The translations under genes were made by a program, and so were the position numbers. Shown here one piece after another: positions 35,355-45,039 of a stretch of DNA of 64,000 bases. The DNA lies in assembly GCA_937978655.1 (NCBI GenBank), contig CALJUX010000080.1, positions 1 through 64,000 on the forward strand, written 5' to 3'. The notes beneath the pieces are model-generated. The model was given only the letters and a program-made list of their open reading frames with translations. It made no database searches and was not told where the DNA came from. The stretch comes from an uncultured Chromatiaceae bacterium. Its GTDB lineage: Bacteria; Pseudomonadota; Gammaproteobacteria; Enterobacterales; Alteromonadaceae. Every line of letters begins with the position of its first letter. Within the stretch, counting starts at the first letter, position 1.

Positions 35355-36773
35355 TCAGGTCCGCCCATAACGGTCGGCAAAGCGCACTATGTCGTCTTCG
35401 CCGAGGTAAGAGCCGGACTGGACTTCAATCAGTTCCAGCGGCACTTTGCCGGGATTTTCCAGCGCATGGACTGCGGTGATAGGAATATAAACCGACTGAT
35501 TTTCGGTCAGAAATTGCTCAGCACCATTGATGGTCACTTTGGCAGTACCGGATACCACAATCCAGTGCTCGGCACGGTGATGATGCATCTGTACCGACAA
35601 TTTCGCACCGGGGTTCACGGTAATGCGCTTGACCTGAAAACGCTCGCCGTTATCGACTGAATCGTATTTGCCCCAGGGCCGGTACACTTCGCGGTGGAAA
35701 GTGACTTCGGGCCGCTGACTGGCTTTGAGCTGCGCCACGATGTGTTTGACGTCCTGCGCCTGATCTTTGTGCGCCACCAGCACCGCATCTTTGGTGCTGA
35801 TCACGACTAAATCCTGCACGCCCACAGTCGCCACCAGCTGCTGTTCCGACCGGACATAGCAGTTCTGGCTATTGTGGGACCAGATATCGCCCTGATGTAC
35901 GTTGCCTTCGGCATCTTTGTCACTGACCTGCCACAAGGCGGCAAAGCCGCCGACATCATTCCAGCCTGCGGCTAAAGGCAGCACCACCACACTGGCTGGC
36001 TCGTCCCGGCTTAACGGCTCCATGATGGCGTAATCTACCGAATTATCCGGACACGCCTCAAACGCCGCTTTTTTCACCCGGATAAAATCAAGATCCGGAC
36101 TCAGTTCCGCCATGGCCGCCTGACAGGCGCTCAGCATGGCTGGCTGATAGTGTCCGAGCAACTGCAAATAACGGTCGGCACGACACATAAACATGCCGCT
36201 GTTCCAGTAGTATTCGCCACTGGCCAGATATTGTTCTGCCGTGGCTAAAGCGGGCTTTTCGACAAACGCACTGACCTGATACGCATTACCAGCGGCCACG
36301 CCACGGCGGATATAGCCATAGCCGGTTTCCGCTGCCGTCGGCACTATGCCAAAAGTGACCAGTTTGCCTGACTCGGCCAAGGGTTCGGCCTGTTGCACTG
36401 CGCGGCGAAACGCCGCTTCATCGGCAATCACGTGATCAGCCGCCAAAATCAACAACAGCGCCTGCGGATCTGTAGCCATCGCTTGTAATGCAGCCAGTGC
36501 AATCGCCGGCGCCGTATTGCGGCCAACCGGTTCGAGCAGGATTGCAGCGCCCTGTACGCCGAGCTGACGAACCTGCTCTGCCGCGATAAAACGATGATCT
36601 TCATTACAAATCAGTAAAGGCGGCTGATGGACCAGCCCCTTAAGCCGCAACAACGTTTGTTGCAGCAGTGTGGCATCACCATTCAACGCCAAAAATTGCT
36701 TCGGGTAGTGACCACGTGAAAGCGGCCACAACCGCGTCCCTGAGCCACCAGCCATTATGACGGGAATAAACAT
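35355..36773 (-). CDS. manC: Mannose-1-phosphate guanylyltransferase / mannose-6-phosphate isomerase
   Basis: Bifunctional GDP-mannose-forming enzyme of 472 aa. N-terminal nucleotidyltransferase with GGSGTRLWPLSR (10-20) and FVEKP around residue 160; C-terminal type II phosphomannose isomerase cupin with RPWGKYDSVD, QMHHHRAEHW and the final cupin strand. AGGA lies 7 nt before the ATG. Directly upstream of manB. GDP-mannose from here feeds Gmd and Fcl at 50.7-52.8 kb. Confidence 0.95.
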   Translation of the reverse strand: MFIPVIMAGGSGTRLWPLSRGHYPKQFLALNGDATLLQQTLLRLKGLVHQPPLLICNEDHRFIAAEQVRQLGVQGAAILLEPVGRNTAPAIALAALQAMATDPQALLLILAADHVIADEAAFRRAVQQAEPLAESGKLVTFGIVPTAAETGYGYIRRGVAAGNAYQVSAFVEKPALATAEQYLASGEYYWNSGMFMCRADRYLQLLGHYQPAMLSACQAAMAELSPDLDFIRVKKAAFEACPDNSVDYAIMEPLSRDEPASVVVLPLAAGWNDVGGFAALWQVSDKDAEGNVHQGDIWSHNSQNCYVRSEQQLVATVGVQDLVVISTKDAVLVAHKDQAQDVKHIVAQLKASQRPEVTFHREVYRPWGKYDSVDNGERFQVKRITVNPGAKLSVQMHHHRAEHWIVVSGTAKVTINGAEQFLTENQSVYIPITAVHALENPGKVPLELIEVQSGSYLGEDDIVRFADRYGRT

Positions 36774-36863
36774 AGGATTGTCCTGTGTATACGAATATGT
36801 AAACGAGTCTGTCGAAAGCGCTGTTGTCTGTCAAACGTGTGGCCGGTGTGGCAGAAAGACCTG

Positions 36864-37559
36864 TCAGGAAGCCGGACACAGCTGGCGCCGGACCTCGGGC
36901 CAGGCGTCATTTGCCGCCATGCGCTTTCGCAGGTAAATACAGTGCTGCCGCTCAAGCTGATACTGTTTTATCAGCCGGATGCTATTACCTTGCAATGGGC
37001 CGCCCATCGCTGCTGCGACTCTGGCAAATACCGCCGCTTTTTGTGCCACAGTCAGTGCCGCCCAGTTTGAGAAACTGACAAGTAAAATCTTTTCATGTAC
37101 TTCCGGCAAATAACCGCCATGGCGCGCCGCGAGTTCCAATTGTGCCAAGCCGTCGGCCAGTCGCAGTTGTACCGTCGCCAGGAAATAACCGTAGTCGGCA
37201 TAGGCCACAGGCCAGTCTGGCCGCTGGGCTATCGCGTGCTGATAAATCTGCTCATTTTTACTGATTGCAGCCGTGGACAGCTGGCCACTAAACCAGGCCC
37301 ACTCGGCAATTTTAGCCGCCATCAGCTGATAATGCGGATTCTGTGGCTGCCACGCCAGTGCCGAAGCGATTTGCAGCTGCGCCCGCTGTAATTGTTCAGC
37401 ATCAGGTTTATCTGAGGCTTTTTGCCATTGCTCCACCGCATAAGCGGCCGGGAAATAATACAGACTGGCAATACCGGCTTTGGTCACCAGCCACATCGCC
37501 ACCATTAATGCCAGCATACTGGCAACGATCAGCGCCCGGCGTAGTACCAACGCACTCAT
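36864..37559 (-). CDS. VpsP-like polysaccharide biosynthesis protein
   Basis: 231 aa: an N-terminal signal anchor (about residues 8-33) and then helical, TPR-like repeats (LQIASALAWQPQNPHYQLMAAKIAEW, IAQRPDWPVAYADYGYFLATV), probably periplasmic. Composition and position after a Wzc-like kinase match VpsP of the Vibrio vps-II operon; no enzymatic motif is visible. Its ATG overlaps the stop of the phosphatase gene (ATGA). Its role is inferred from context. Confidence 0.7.
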   Translation of the reverse strand: MSALVLRRALIVASMLALMVAMWLVTKAGIASLYYFPAAYAVEQWQKASDKPDAEQLQRAQLQIASALAWQPQNPHYQLMAAKIAEWAWFSGQLSTAAISKNEQIYQHAIAQRPDWPVAYADYGYFLATVQLRLADGLAQLELAARHGGYLPEVHEKILLVSFSNWAALTVAQKAAVFARVAAAMGGPLQGNSIRLIKQYQLERQHCIYLRKRMAANDAWPEVRRQLCPAS

Positions 37560-38293
37560 GCCATATCCCCAAAATGAAGCTGTCCGGTGATGAGTGCCGG
37601 ATTGTGCAGCGCCAGCGCCATAGCATATTGCTCGTCGGCCAATTCAGTCAGACAACGCACCGCAGCGGTTAATTTAGGCGGCCGGCGATCAATATTATGA
37701 CAATCACTGGCGACCACATGGAACAGCCGCTGTGCGACCATGAATTCAGCGCATTGTTGATGGCGCGCACCCAAATCGCCTATCAGCGAACTGCCCGTCA
37801 GCTGAAACAAACAACCGGCCCGTTTTAACGGGGCAAGACAATGGAAATTCGCCTGGATATCCCGGTTACGTTCCGGATGTGCAATCATCGCAATCACATC
37901 GTGTCGCGCCAGCCACTTCAGCAATTTGTCCGTACCGGCCGGCACATGGCTGTGTGGCAATTCCAGCAACAAGACTTTCTGCCCCTGCCATTCGCCCAAA
38001 AACGGCAACAAGCCCATTTCCAGCGCCGGCATCAGCTGATCGGTTAACCGCACTTCGGCGGCGGCTGCAAGGCGGATCGGCAATTGATGTGTCTGGATCA
38101 ACTGCCGCGCATCCGCCAGCGCACTATTGATGGTGGCGGGTTTATTGTCGAAAAAACCCGGATTAATATGTGGCGTTGCCACCATCCGGGTGATGCCATC
38201 AGCCACAGCCAGTCGCAGCAACGCCAGCGTCTCTTCCGGGCTTGCGGCCCCGTCATCCAGACCGGGTAAGATGTGGCAATGCAGATCGATCAT
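37556..38293 (-). CDS. PHP-type tyrosine-protein phosphatase (CpsB/CapC family)
   Basis: 245 aa, metal-dependent phosphatase expected to dephosphorylate the neighbouring tyrosine autokinase. PHP motifs: DLHCHILPGLDDG (3-15), ATPHINPG (~40-47), LLELPHSHVPAG, IAHPERNRDI (~138), and a final ASDCHN (~195). This family replaces the low-molecular-weight phosphatase Wzb found in colanic acid clusters. Overlaps the kinase stop by 4 nt and the vpsP-like start by 4 nt, so the three are translationally coupled. Confidence 0.9.
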   Translation of the reverse strand: MIDLHCHILPGLDDGAASPEETLALLRLAVADGITRMVATPHINPGFFDNKPATINSALADARQLIQTHQLPIRLAAAAEVRLTDQLMPALEMGLLPFLGEWQGQKVLLLELPHSHVPAGTDKLLKWLARHDVIAMIAHPERNRDIQANFHCLAPLKRAGCLFQLTGSSLIGDLGARHQQCAEFMVAQRLFHVVASDCHNIDRRPPKLTAAVRCLTELADEQYAMALALHNPALITGQLHFGDMA

Positions 38294-40476
38294 TCCTTGT
38301 CCGTATTTTCCGCGTAATACCGGTAATAGCCAAAGTTACCGTAATAACGCTCAGCAAGTTTTAAATCCAGGTCATTCAGCACCACCCCAACCACCCGGGC
38401 ATGGGCATTCACCAGTTTAGCCAAGGACAGTTTAATCAGGCCGGACCGGGTCTGATCAGCCCGCACAACCATCACCGCCGCATCAGTCTGGGTCGACACC
38501 ACCAGCGCATCACTGACCGCCTGCACTGGCGGCGTATCGATAATAATCTTCTGGTAGCGCCCTCTGAGCTGGGTTAACAGTTCCGCCAAGGCGTTCCCTG
38601 ACAATAACTCCAGCGGATTTAACGGGATAGAACCGGCAGGCAAAATATCAATGCCCGAGGCCTCATCGCTGATAATGCAATCTTCCAGACTTTCAGTGCC
38701 GGTCAGGTAGTTGGCAAGGCCAGGTTGAAACGCCGGCAGGCCAAAGCGCTTAGCAATGGTCGGTTTACGCATATCCGCGTCAATCAGCAACACAGACTCA
38801 AGTTGTTTAAACGCAAACGCCAGATTGCTGGCCACGGTGGATTTCCCCTCTTCAGGGATAGACGAGGTCACCATCAGCACCTGCAAGGGACGATCTAGCC
38901 CCAGCAATGACAAACTGGTGCGTACCGAACGCACCGATTCAGAAAATTGCCTCGCATCGGTGTCAAAAAAGGCACGGTTTTTCTCGGTGATGGCCTTTTT
39001 CCCCGGCACTTTAGGCACGACGCCCAAAGCCCGTTGCTGCAACACACTTTCCACCTCGCGTGTGGTTTTAATAGTGTCGTTCAGCGAGTCCATCACAAAG
39101 GCCACTATGACGCCAAAACCCAGCGCGGCGACAAAGGCCAGCAGCACAATCAGCTTCTTTTTCGGTTTAATCGGATCCACCGCCGCCACCGCGACATCGG
39201 TAAAACGGGCGACAGCAGAATTAAAATTGCCAGTCACTTCCGTTTCTTTTTGCCGCGCCATAAAAGTATCAAACAGCTGACGGTTCGTTTCCACTTCCCG
39301 CGACAAGCGCTGATACTCGGCTTCTTTACCGCTTAAATCCTGATATTGGCCTTTGGAACGCTGCATTTCCGCTTCCAGTGCCGCCAGATTCTGCGTCACG
39401 GTGTTGGCTTCTTCGGCGATGCCGTTGATCAACTTCTGAATTTGTTCATGCAGATTCTGTTGAACGGTACTGAGTTCAGAGCGCGCCGACAGCAATTTAG
39501 GATGCTTTGGCCCATAAAATTTACTGAGTTCTGATACCTTGCGCTCGGCCGAAATCACCGCAGCTTTTACTTGCTGCACCCCAGGATGCGCGGTAATTTC
39601 CGGCAATGACTCGAGGCGACTCATATCGTTGGCACCAAACTGGCCTACCGCACGGACAAAGCCGTCGATCTGCGCTTTTTTACTGCGCATCAGGGTCACT
39701 TCCTGCCCCAGCCGCTCCAGTTCCTGACTGCCCAGACTGCGCACACCAGCGACATCAATCAGCCCTTCACGCAGACGAAAATCCTGTAACGCTTTTTCTG
39801 AAGCATCCAGTTGCAGACGCAGTTCGCCAAGCCGGCCACCTAACCAGTCATTGGCTTTTTGCGTGATGCCCATTTTGGCCGCCAGCTGTGTATCGATATA
39901 AGCCTCACCAATAGCATTGGCGACCTGCGCAGCCAGTCGCGGGTCATTGGCTTCATACACAATGTTCACCAACTGTGTCTTTCGCACCGGTTCAATTGAC
40001 AGGCGCTCGACGAAGGCGGCGACCAGTCGCTCGCGATCGCGCAGTTGCTGTTCAGCTGCAGACACTTGTTCGCGGTTAGTTGCCAAAAACGGCAATAACT
40101 GCTGAATGCTGTCGCGCAGACCGGGTTTTGTCATAAATTCCGGATGTGTCGACAGCTGCAGTTTATCGATCACGGTTTCGGCGATGCTGCGGGATTTCAG
40201 AATTTCAAACTGGGTCAGATAATATTCCTGCTGTCCGGAATTGATCCCATACACTTCTTCAATTTTGACCGCTTTGGCCTGTTGCGCTTCAATCAGCAAG
40301 GTCGCTTTTGCGCTATAGACTGGTTTCATATTCAGCACGACAAAAACGGTCAGTGCCGAAACCAATACAGCAAGCGCGAGAATGCGCCATTTGGCCCGGT
40401 TGATTACATTAAAATATTTTCTTAAATCAATCACTTCGTCTGCGGAAGACTCGATCTGTCCTGTCGTACTCGTCAT
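38290..40476 (-). CDS. Polysaccharide co-polymerase with tyrosine autokinase domain (Wzc/VpsO type)
   Basis: 728-aa inner-membrane protein controlling chain length and export. A short cytoplasmic N-terminus, first TM helix (~33-52), Wzz domain, long periplasmic coiled coils (~170-400), second TM (~435-455), then a BY-kinase domain: Walker A with K545 (PEEGKST), Walker A' LLIDADMRKP and Walker B IIIDTPP. The C-terminus has a tyrosine cluster (RYYGNFGYYRYY) for autophosphorylation. Its start overlaps the export-protein stop by 1 nt. Confidence 0.93.
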   Translation of the reverse strand: MTSTTGQIESSADEVIDLRKYFNVINRAKWRILALAVLVSALTVFVVLNMKPVYSAKATLLIEAQQAKAVKIEEVYGINSGQQEYYLTQFEILKSRSIAETVIDKLQLSTHPEFMTKPGLRDSIQQLLPFLATNREQVSAAEQQLRDRERLVAAFVERLSIEPVRKTQLVNIVYEANDPRLAAQVANAIGEAYIDTQLAAKMGITQKANDWLGGRLGELRLQLDASEKALQDFRLREGLIDVAGVRSLGSQELERLGQEVTLMRSKKAQIDGFVRAVGQFGANDMSRLESLPEITAHPGVQQVKAAVISAERKVSELSKFYGPKHPKLLSARSELSTVQQNLHEQIQKLINGIAEEANTVTQNLAALEAEMQRSKGQYQDLSGKEAEYQRLSREVETNRQLFDTFMARQKETEVTGNFNSAVARFTDVAVAAVDPIKPKKKLIVLLAFVAALGFGVIVAFVMDSLNDTIKTTREVESVLQQRALGVVPKVPGKKAITEKNRAFFDTDARQFSESVRSVRTSLSLLGLDRPLQVLMVTSSIPEEGKSTVASNLAFAFKQLESVLLIDADMRKPTIAKRFGLPAFQPGLANYLTGTESLEDCIISDEASGIDILPAGSIPLNPLELLSGNALAELLTQLRGRYQKIIIDTPPVQAVSDALVVSTQTDAAVMVVRADQTRSGLIKLSLAKLVNAHARVVGVVLNDLDLKLAERYYGNFGYYRYYAENTDKE

Positions 40477-41024
40477 CAGAAAAATCTCTGTTCAATAGTC
40501 ACAGTATCACCAGCACGGATTTTACTGTTCAGGTCGGCGGTCACTTTATTGGCCTTATCGCCTTCCCGGGCAACAAAGATCTTCTCTTTGGACGCGCGCT
40601 CGGTCAGACCACCGGCCAAAGCTACAGCCTGGTCCACTGTCATACCCGGCTGATAAGGATAACCACCAGGCTTTTTCACTTCGCCATGGATATAAAATGG
40701 CCGGTACTGCACCATGCCGACGAACACATTGGGCTCGACAAAATAATCACCTTTCAGACCGTTATAAATGCGTTGTTCCAGCTGTTTTAACGTCATGCCG
40801 GACACTTTTACCGTGCCAAGAAAGGGGTAATTTAATGTTCCGCTGTCGGTCAGCTGCACATCTAAATCCAGCTCAGGCTCACCAAATACCTTAATGCGGA
40901 TCGCATCGCCAGGGCCCAACACATAATTATCTGCCTCCCCACTGGCGATTGGCTCAGCCTGCTGTGCAATCGCACAGAGGCTCAGAAACATCAATACCAG
41001 GCTAAAACATCTGATCAACATCAT
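40476..41024 (-). CDS. Polysaccharide export protein, Wza/VpsN-like, short form
   Basis: 182 aa with a cleavable signal peptide (MMLIRCFSLVLMFLSLCAIA). The poly-export domain starts at LGPGDAIRIKVFGEPEL (~37-52) and an SLBB domain follows (FYIHGEVKKPGGYPYQ to about 165). No lipobox cysteine is evident, and it lacks the C-terminal outer-membrane helix of E. coli Wza (379 aa), so the pore probably depends on the barrel protein encoded just upstream. Confidence 0.88.
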   Translation of the reverse strand: MMLIRCFSLVLMFLSLCAIAQQAEPIASGEADNYVLGPGDAIRIKVFGEPELDLDVQLTDSGTLNYPFLGTVKVSGMTLKQLEQRIYNGLKGDYFVEPNVFVGMVQYRPFYIHGEVKKPGGYPYQPGMTVDQAVALAGGLTERASKEKIFVAREGDKANKVTADLNSKIRAGDTVTIEQRFF

Positions 41025-41030
41025 CTTCCC

Positions 41031-42251
41031 TTACAGAGTCATCTGGAAACTCAGACCATACACGGTTCTGTCATACACGATAACCCCCAATGTTGAAGTG
41101 CGGTCTTCAACATTGACAAAACCCGTCACGGTTAACCAGCGCAGTGGCTTAGACTCCAGCTCCGCCGTGATAATTTTTCGGGTATCTTCGCGCCCCAGGG
41201 TATTACCGAGCTGCAATACCCGGTTGTATTCATCGGTCTGATGCTCATAAGCCAGCTTCGAACTCAGCTGTTCTGACCACTGATGATTCCAGCCGATGGC
41301 ATAGGTGGTTTCGATGATATAGTCCGAATTGACATTCAGGGCGTCAACATCTTTGGCCCGACGTCCGGTCGAAAAATCAAAGCCGGAGTAAGTCAGTGGC
41401 AGCCACTGCACAATGGCCTCCCAGGAGAACCCGCTGAATTTTTCCCGGGCCGCCAGATCAAAGTCTTTATCCTGGTAACCCAATTTCAGAATACCGGTGG
41501 TTAAAGCACTGATATCCCACTCAGCACCCAGCCGATAATTTGTATCTGTGTTATTGCGTGAACCTGATAAATCTTCGGTTTTAAAATTGATATCAGCAGA
41601 AGACAACTCGGCGACCAGCTTAAAAGCGCCGGCGGTCTGATAGACAAATCCGCCGCCAATCTGGCGCAAGTCGTGATCACGGTACTGTGTTAAATCGCGG
41701 AAGTTGTCGTATTCCTTTTGATAATAACGGGTATTGGCCCGCAGTTTTCCAACGGAACCTGAACTACCGTATTCATAATCCGCCTGGAAATTTTGCGCCG
41801 TAAAACGGGTTTCTTCCGGTTGCAGGTTACCACGCCCTTCGGAGACACCGGTGCCGCGGTCTTCATGCAACCAGCTGTTATTGGCTTTGAACTTCAGATT
41901 ATGTGCACTGCCGGGCGACAGTCTGGCTTCCGCTTCAAGATAACCATCAGTAAAATTATCGGCACTGCTGTCAAAATACACGGCGTTTTTCAACGCGGCA
42001 GCAAAACCGTAGCTACTCGGTCCGTCCACCAAATTGGCTTTGAGCGTGGGCGCCAGTGTCGAAACCCAGCTGGAAATAGTCGCGGCTTTGTCGCGGACCA
42101 CGTTGTCATCATGTTTCAGCTCGGCTTGCAGCGACGGGATAAAATCGATACCGGATTCAGTCCGGATCACCCCTTCCTGCTCCTGCGCATAAGCCACAGT
42201 CAGGTTGCCGGCGATGACCATTGCGATACAACTCAGTTGAAACCCTTTCAT
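41031..42251 (-). CDS. Outer-membrane beta-barrel protein for exopolysaccharide export (BBP2/VpsM-like)
   Basis: 406 aa. Signal peptide ending AYAQ at ~22, then a repeated pattern of amphipathic beta strands (for example FAAALKNAVYFDS, LKFKANNSWL, LRANTRYYQKEY) to a C-terminal TVYGLSFQMTL, an aromatic-free outer-membrane terminus of alternating polarity. This looks like the beta-barrel porin-2 type found in VPS and exosortase-linked EPS clusters. The ATG at 42251 has AGGA upstream. It sits between the initiating transferase and the short export protein. Confidence 0.82.
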   Translation of the reverse strand: MKGFQLSCIAMVIAGNLTVAYAQEQEGVIRTESGIDFIPSLQAELKHDDNVVRDKAATISSWVSTLAPTLKANLVDGPSSYGFAAALKNAVYFDSSADNFTDGYLEAEARLSPGSAHNLKFKANNSWLHEDRGTGVSEGRGNLQPEETRFTAQNFQADYEYGSSGSVGKLRANTRYYQKEYDNFRDLTQYRDHDLRQIGGGFVYQTAGAFKLVAELSSADINFKTEDLSGSRNNTDTNYRLGAEWDISALTTGILKLGYQDKDFDLAAREKFSGFSWEAIVQWLPLTYSGFDFSTGRRAKDVDALNVNSDYIIETTYAIGWNHQWSEQLSSKLAYEHQTDEYNRVLQLGNTLGREDTRKIITAELESKPLRWLTVTGFVNVEDRTSTLGVIVYDRTVYGLSFQMTL

Positions 42252-42267
42252 TTGACGTAATTCCTGT

Positions 42268-43683
42268 TTAATACACATGCTGACCACTGAATCCCTTAAA
42301 TACTGTCTTGAAAATTATCTTAATATCAAACCACAATGACCAATTACGGATGTAATACAAGTCATATTCAACACGTTTTTCCATTTTATCCAAAGTGTCA
42401 GTTTCGCCCCGCCAGCCGTTGACCTGGGCCCAGCCGGTGATGCCTGGTTTTACCTTGTGGCGCAACATATAAAACGACACCTGGCTACGGTACTGCTCGT
42501 TATGAGCCACAGCATGCGGTCTTGGTCCGACAACCGACATCTGGCCAAACAGTACGTTTAAAAACTGCGGCAGTTCATCTAATGAAGTCCGTCTGAGCAC
42601 AGCACCCAGCACAGTCACCCGCGGGTCGTTACGGCTCGCCTGAATCACCGTACCAGAATTTTCCATCACTTTCATGGTGCGGAATTTGTATACCCCAATC
42701 TTCTTGCCATCCAGGCCATACCTGTCCTGTACAAACAGCACTGGCCCGGCAGACGTCAGTTTGACTGCCAGCGCAATCAGCACCATCAGCGGTGACAACA
42801 GCAGCAAAGCAAACAGACTGAACAGAATGTCAAAGGTGCGTTTCAGATAGTTCTGCACACCATAGTGTGGCGATTCAAAAACCGAAATAGTGTCAATTTC
42901 GCCGACGCTGCTGAGCCGGCCATGCATCATGCTCATCAGCAGGAAATCTGGCACCAGATAAACATTCAGTGTGGTATCCCCCAACTGCTGGACGATTTGC
43001 TGAATGCGTTTGTCCGCATGCAATGGCAGGGCGATATAAAGGCGGGAGATCACCCCTGACTGGGCCGTCATCACCGATTCGGTAACATTGCCAAGCAGCA
43101 GATTACGATATTCTGCCGGGAAACGATCAGGCTCACGGTCATCAAAAAAACCAATACATTCAAAGCCAAGCTCGGGATGAGCTTTAATTTCCTGAAACAG
43201 CTGAATGCCACGCGGGGTCAAACCAACAATCGCCATTCGTTGTAAGTTTACACCACGTCCAACCTGAACCATACGGATCATCCGGAACACCAGCCGCCAG
43301 CTCAGCATGAGCATCGCCGAGCCACCATACCAGCCAACAACCACAACCCGGGAAAAGGTTTCACTGACTTTAAACAGGAATAACACGCTGAGCATGCCGG
43401 CAAAACAAATCGCCAGCAGCAGGCAGACCAGCCACAGCATGTTTCTGAATTGATTTATCCGCCAGGGACGGTAAAGCTGAAGCGCTTCAGCGATGTACGA
43501 ACAGCCCGCGATATGGGCTAACAGCAGGATCAGATAATTTTTATCAAAGGGCACACCGTGCAACTGACAACTGAGCAACAGCACGCCAATATAAATCGCG
43601 ATATCCAACAGCCGGTGTATAAATGCAAAACCGTTGCCGGCAGACTCAAAATGACTGGACTTTTTCGGCACGCTATCTTCCAT
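42268..43683 (-). CDS. Undecaprenyl-phosphate hexose phosphotransferase (WcaJ/VpsL type)
   Basis: Starts polysaccharide repeat synthesis by moving a hexose 1-phosphate (glucose is typical) onto undecaprenyl phosphate. About 471 aa: four to five N-terminal TM helices (~20-130), a Rossmann-like CoA-binding-type domain (~140-260), then the re-entrant helix and catalytic bacterial sugar transferase domain (KRTFDILFSLFALL; DRYGLDGKKIGVYKFRTMK; RRTSLDELPQFLNVLFGQMSVVGPRP; KPGITGWAQVNGWRG). The start is uncertain: ATG at 43683 or GTG at 43707. First gene of the vpsL-M-N-O-P-like operon. Confidence 0.92.
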   Translation of the reverse strand: MEDSVPKKSSHFESAGNGFAFIHRLLDIAIYIGVLLLSCQLHGVPFDKNYLILLLAHIAGCSYIAEALQLYRPWRINQFRNMLWLVCLLLAICFAGMLSVLFLFKVSETFSRVVVVGWYGGSAMLMLSWRLVFRMIRMVQVGRGVNLQRMAIVGLTPRGIQLFQEIKAHPELGFECIGFFDDREPDRFPAEYRNLLLGNVTESVMTAQSGVISRLYIALPLHADKRIQQIVQQLGDTTLNVYLVPDFLLMSMMHGRLSSVGEIDTISVFESPHYGVQNYLKRTFDILFSLFALLLLSPLMVLIALAVKLTSAGPVLFVQDRYGLDGKKIGVYKFRTMKVMENSGTVIQASRNDPRVTVLGAVLRRTSLDELPQFLNVLFGQMSVVGPRPHAVAHNEQYRSQVSFYMLRHKVKPGITGWAQVNGWRGETDTLDKMEKRVEYDLYYIRNWSLWFDIKIIFKTVFKGFSGQHVY

Positions 43684-43884
43684 GAATAAGTTGTATCGAG
43701 ACGTCACGCGGCGATTCTACCCTTGATAGCAATAGCTTGCCAACCGAAAGTTGTCGCGGAGCCCCCATCTGGCCAAGGTCCGCATCTGGCGACTAAGTCG
43801 TTAAATAACCACAGGCTTTCACTAAACTGTGACGATGTTATGATAACCGCTGCTAATTCTTTTCCGACAGATGGCCACAGACAA

Positions 43885-44808
43885 ATGCAGAAATCTCAGT
43901 TATCGCCGGCAGTCATATTGAGCTTTTGCCTTGTGCTCACTGGCTGCAACCTGCCGCCGTCTGACCCGGTGGTCGCGATGCAGGATGCAGACGCCGGCAT
44001 GGTGCGGCCACTCAGTGCCGAAGTCGCAGAAACCTCTGCACTGGCCTGTTTGCCGTCTCAGCAGTTTTTGACGCTGAATGACTCCGGCAATCCACCCCTG
44101 CTGTATCAGTTAAACGCGAACGGCGATATCACCGCAACCATACAAACCGACGCGACGAACCAGGATTGGGAAGCGTTGGCCATCCATCAGGGACAGCTGT
44201 GGATTGCGGATATCGGCAATAACACCGGCGAGCGTACGACGATACAGCTGTACCATGCGCCCCTGCCGGCAGACAGGCGTCAGCCAATGAGGATGAAAAG
44301 CAACACACTGCGTTACCCCGGGCCGCCATTGGTAAACCCGTCGCCTTACCAACATGAACGCGACGCTGAAGCGCTGGTCAGTACCGGCAGCCAATTATTG
44401 CTCTTCTCGAAAAACTGGCTGGGGCCGCAAAGCCGGGTCTATGCCGCAGATACCACACAGCCAACATCGGTATTAACACTGGCCGGCATCACCGCGCCGC
44501 TGCCGGGATTGATCACTGACGCGGCATTTTCGGCGCGTCACCGGGTGTTTATTATCGCCGGTTATCAGAACTTCCGGCAAAATCCGCTGCCCTTGCTGAT
44601 CAGCGGAGATTTTTCACCTTTTCTGGCAGTCCTGGACATGCAATTTCAACTTATTCGCAGCGTGTCACTTGATACCGGCGGTCAACTGGAGGCAATTTGC
44701 CTCGATGAAGCGGAAAACATCTGGTTATCGCAGGAAAAGTCTGCGCAACATCAGGCTAAACTGTGGCGCTGGGGCACTTTAGAGCAGCTGCTGAAGACAA
44801 CGGATTAA
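43885..44808 (+). CDS. Predicted lipoprotein with beta-propeller-like repeats
   Basis: 307 aa. Signal peptide MQKSQLSPAVILSFCLVLTGC with lipobox LTGC. The mature part has repeated strands including LTLNDSGNPPLLYQL, a DWEALAIHQGQLWIADIGNN segment and RDAEALV, a D-x-E-A/G-A/I pattern shared by beta-propeller proteins related to phytase/SdiA-regulated folds. No enzymatic function can be assigned. The ATG at 43885 is chosen because it starts the signal peptide. Divergent from the initiating phosphotransferase gene and upstream of the PEP-CTERM-like gene on the same strand. Confidence 0.72.
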   Translation: MQKSQLSPAVILSFCLVLTGCNLPPSDPVVAMQDADAGMVRPLSAEVAETSALACLPSQQFLTLNDSGNPPLLYQLNANGDITATIQTDATNQDWEALAIHQGQLWIADIGNNTGERTTIQLYHAPLPADRRQPMRMKSNTLRYPGPPLVNPSPYQHERDAEALVSTGSQLLLFSKNWLGPQSRVYAADTTQPTSVLTLAGITAPLPGLITDAAFSARHRVFIIAGYQNFRQNPLPLLISGDFSPFLAVLDMQFQLIRSVSLDTGGQLEAICLDEAENIWLSQEKSAQHQAKLWRWGTLEQLLKTTD

Positions 44809-44978
44809 AAAAAACACAAATATTAACTTATTTTTTCCGCTGCCAGCCCGTTATAATAGGCGTAGGTGTCCATGTTTCTGACTGTCTGGGCTTAAACATC
44901 GCATATTTGTCAGTTTTGTTTACATGCGCCTAATTTCAACAGGATAGAAAATAGCTTAAATCAATAACTTACGCAGTG

Positions 44979-44995
44979 TGGCACATAAATTGCCA
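44979..44995 (+). promoter_or_regulatory. Sigma-54 (-24/-12) promoter for the PEP-CTERM-like gene
   Basis: TGGCAC at 44979-44984, five bases, then TTGC at 44990-44993: an exact -24/-12 element with correct spacing. Predicted transcription start near 45005, leaving a short leader of about 35-45 nt before the gene at 45040. The region from 44809 to here shows no gene; a TATAAT at 44852 lacks a convincing -35 element. Confidence 0.75.
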
Positions 44996-45039
44996 ATGCT
45001 ATTGTTGTGAGATTTAATTCTGCCACAGGAGTGTCTGGA

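Noticed and set aside
40144..40425. Open frame antisense to the Wzc-like kinase gene
   Set aside because: Shadow of a high-confidence gene; no ribosome-binding site.
43725..43745. Sigma-54-like element on the minus strand before the initiating phosphotransferase gene (GCAA...TTGCCA on the plus strand)
   Set aside because: Spacing between the -12 and -24 parts is one base too short and the -24 part is degenerate.
44852..44857. TATAAT as a sigma-70 -10 box for the PEP-CTERM-like gene
   Set aside because: No acceptable -35 element at the right distance and it lies nearly 190 bp from the start; the sigma-54 element fits better.
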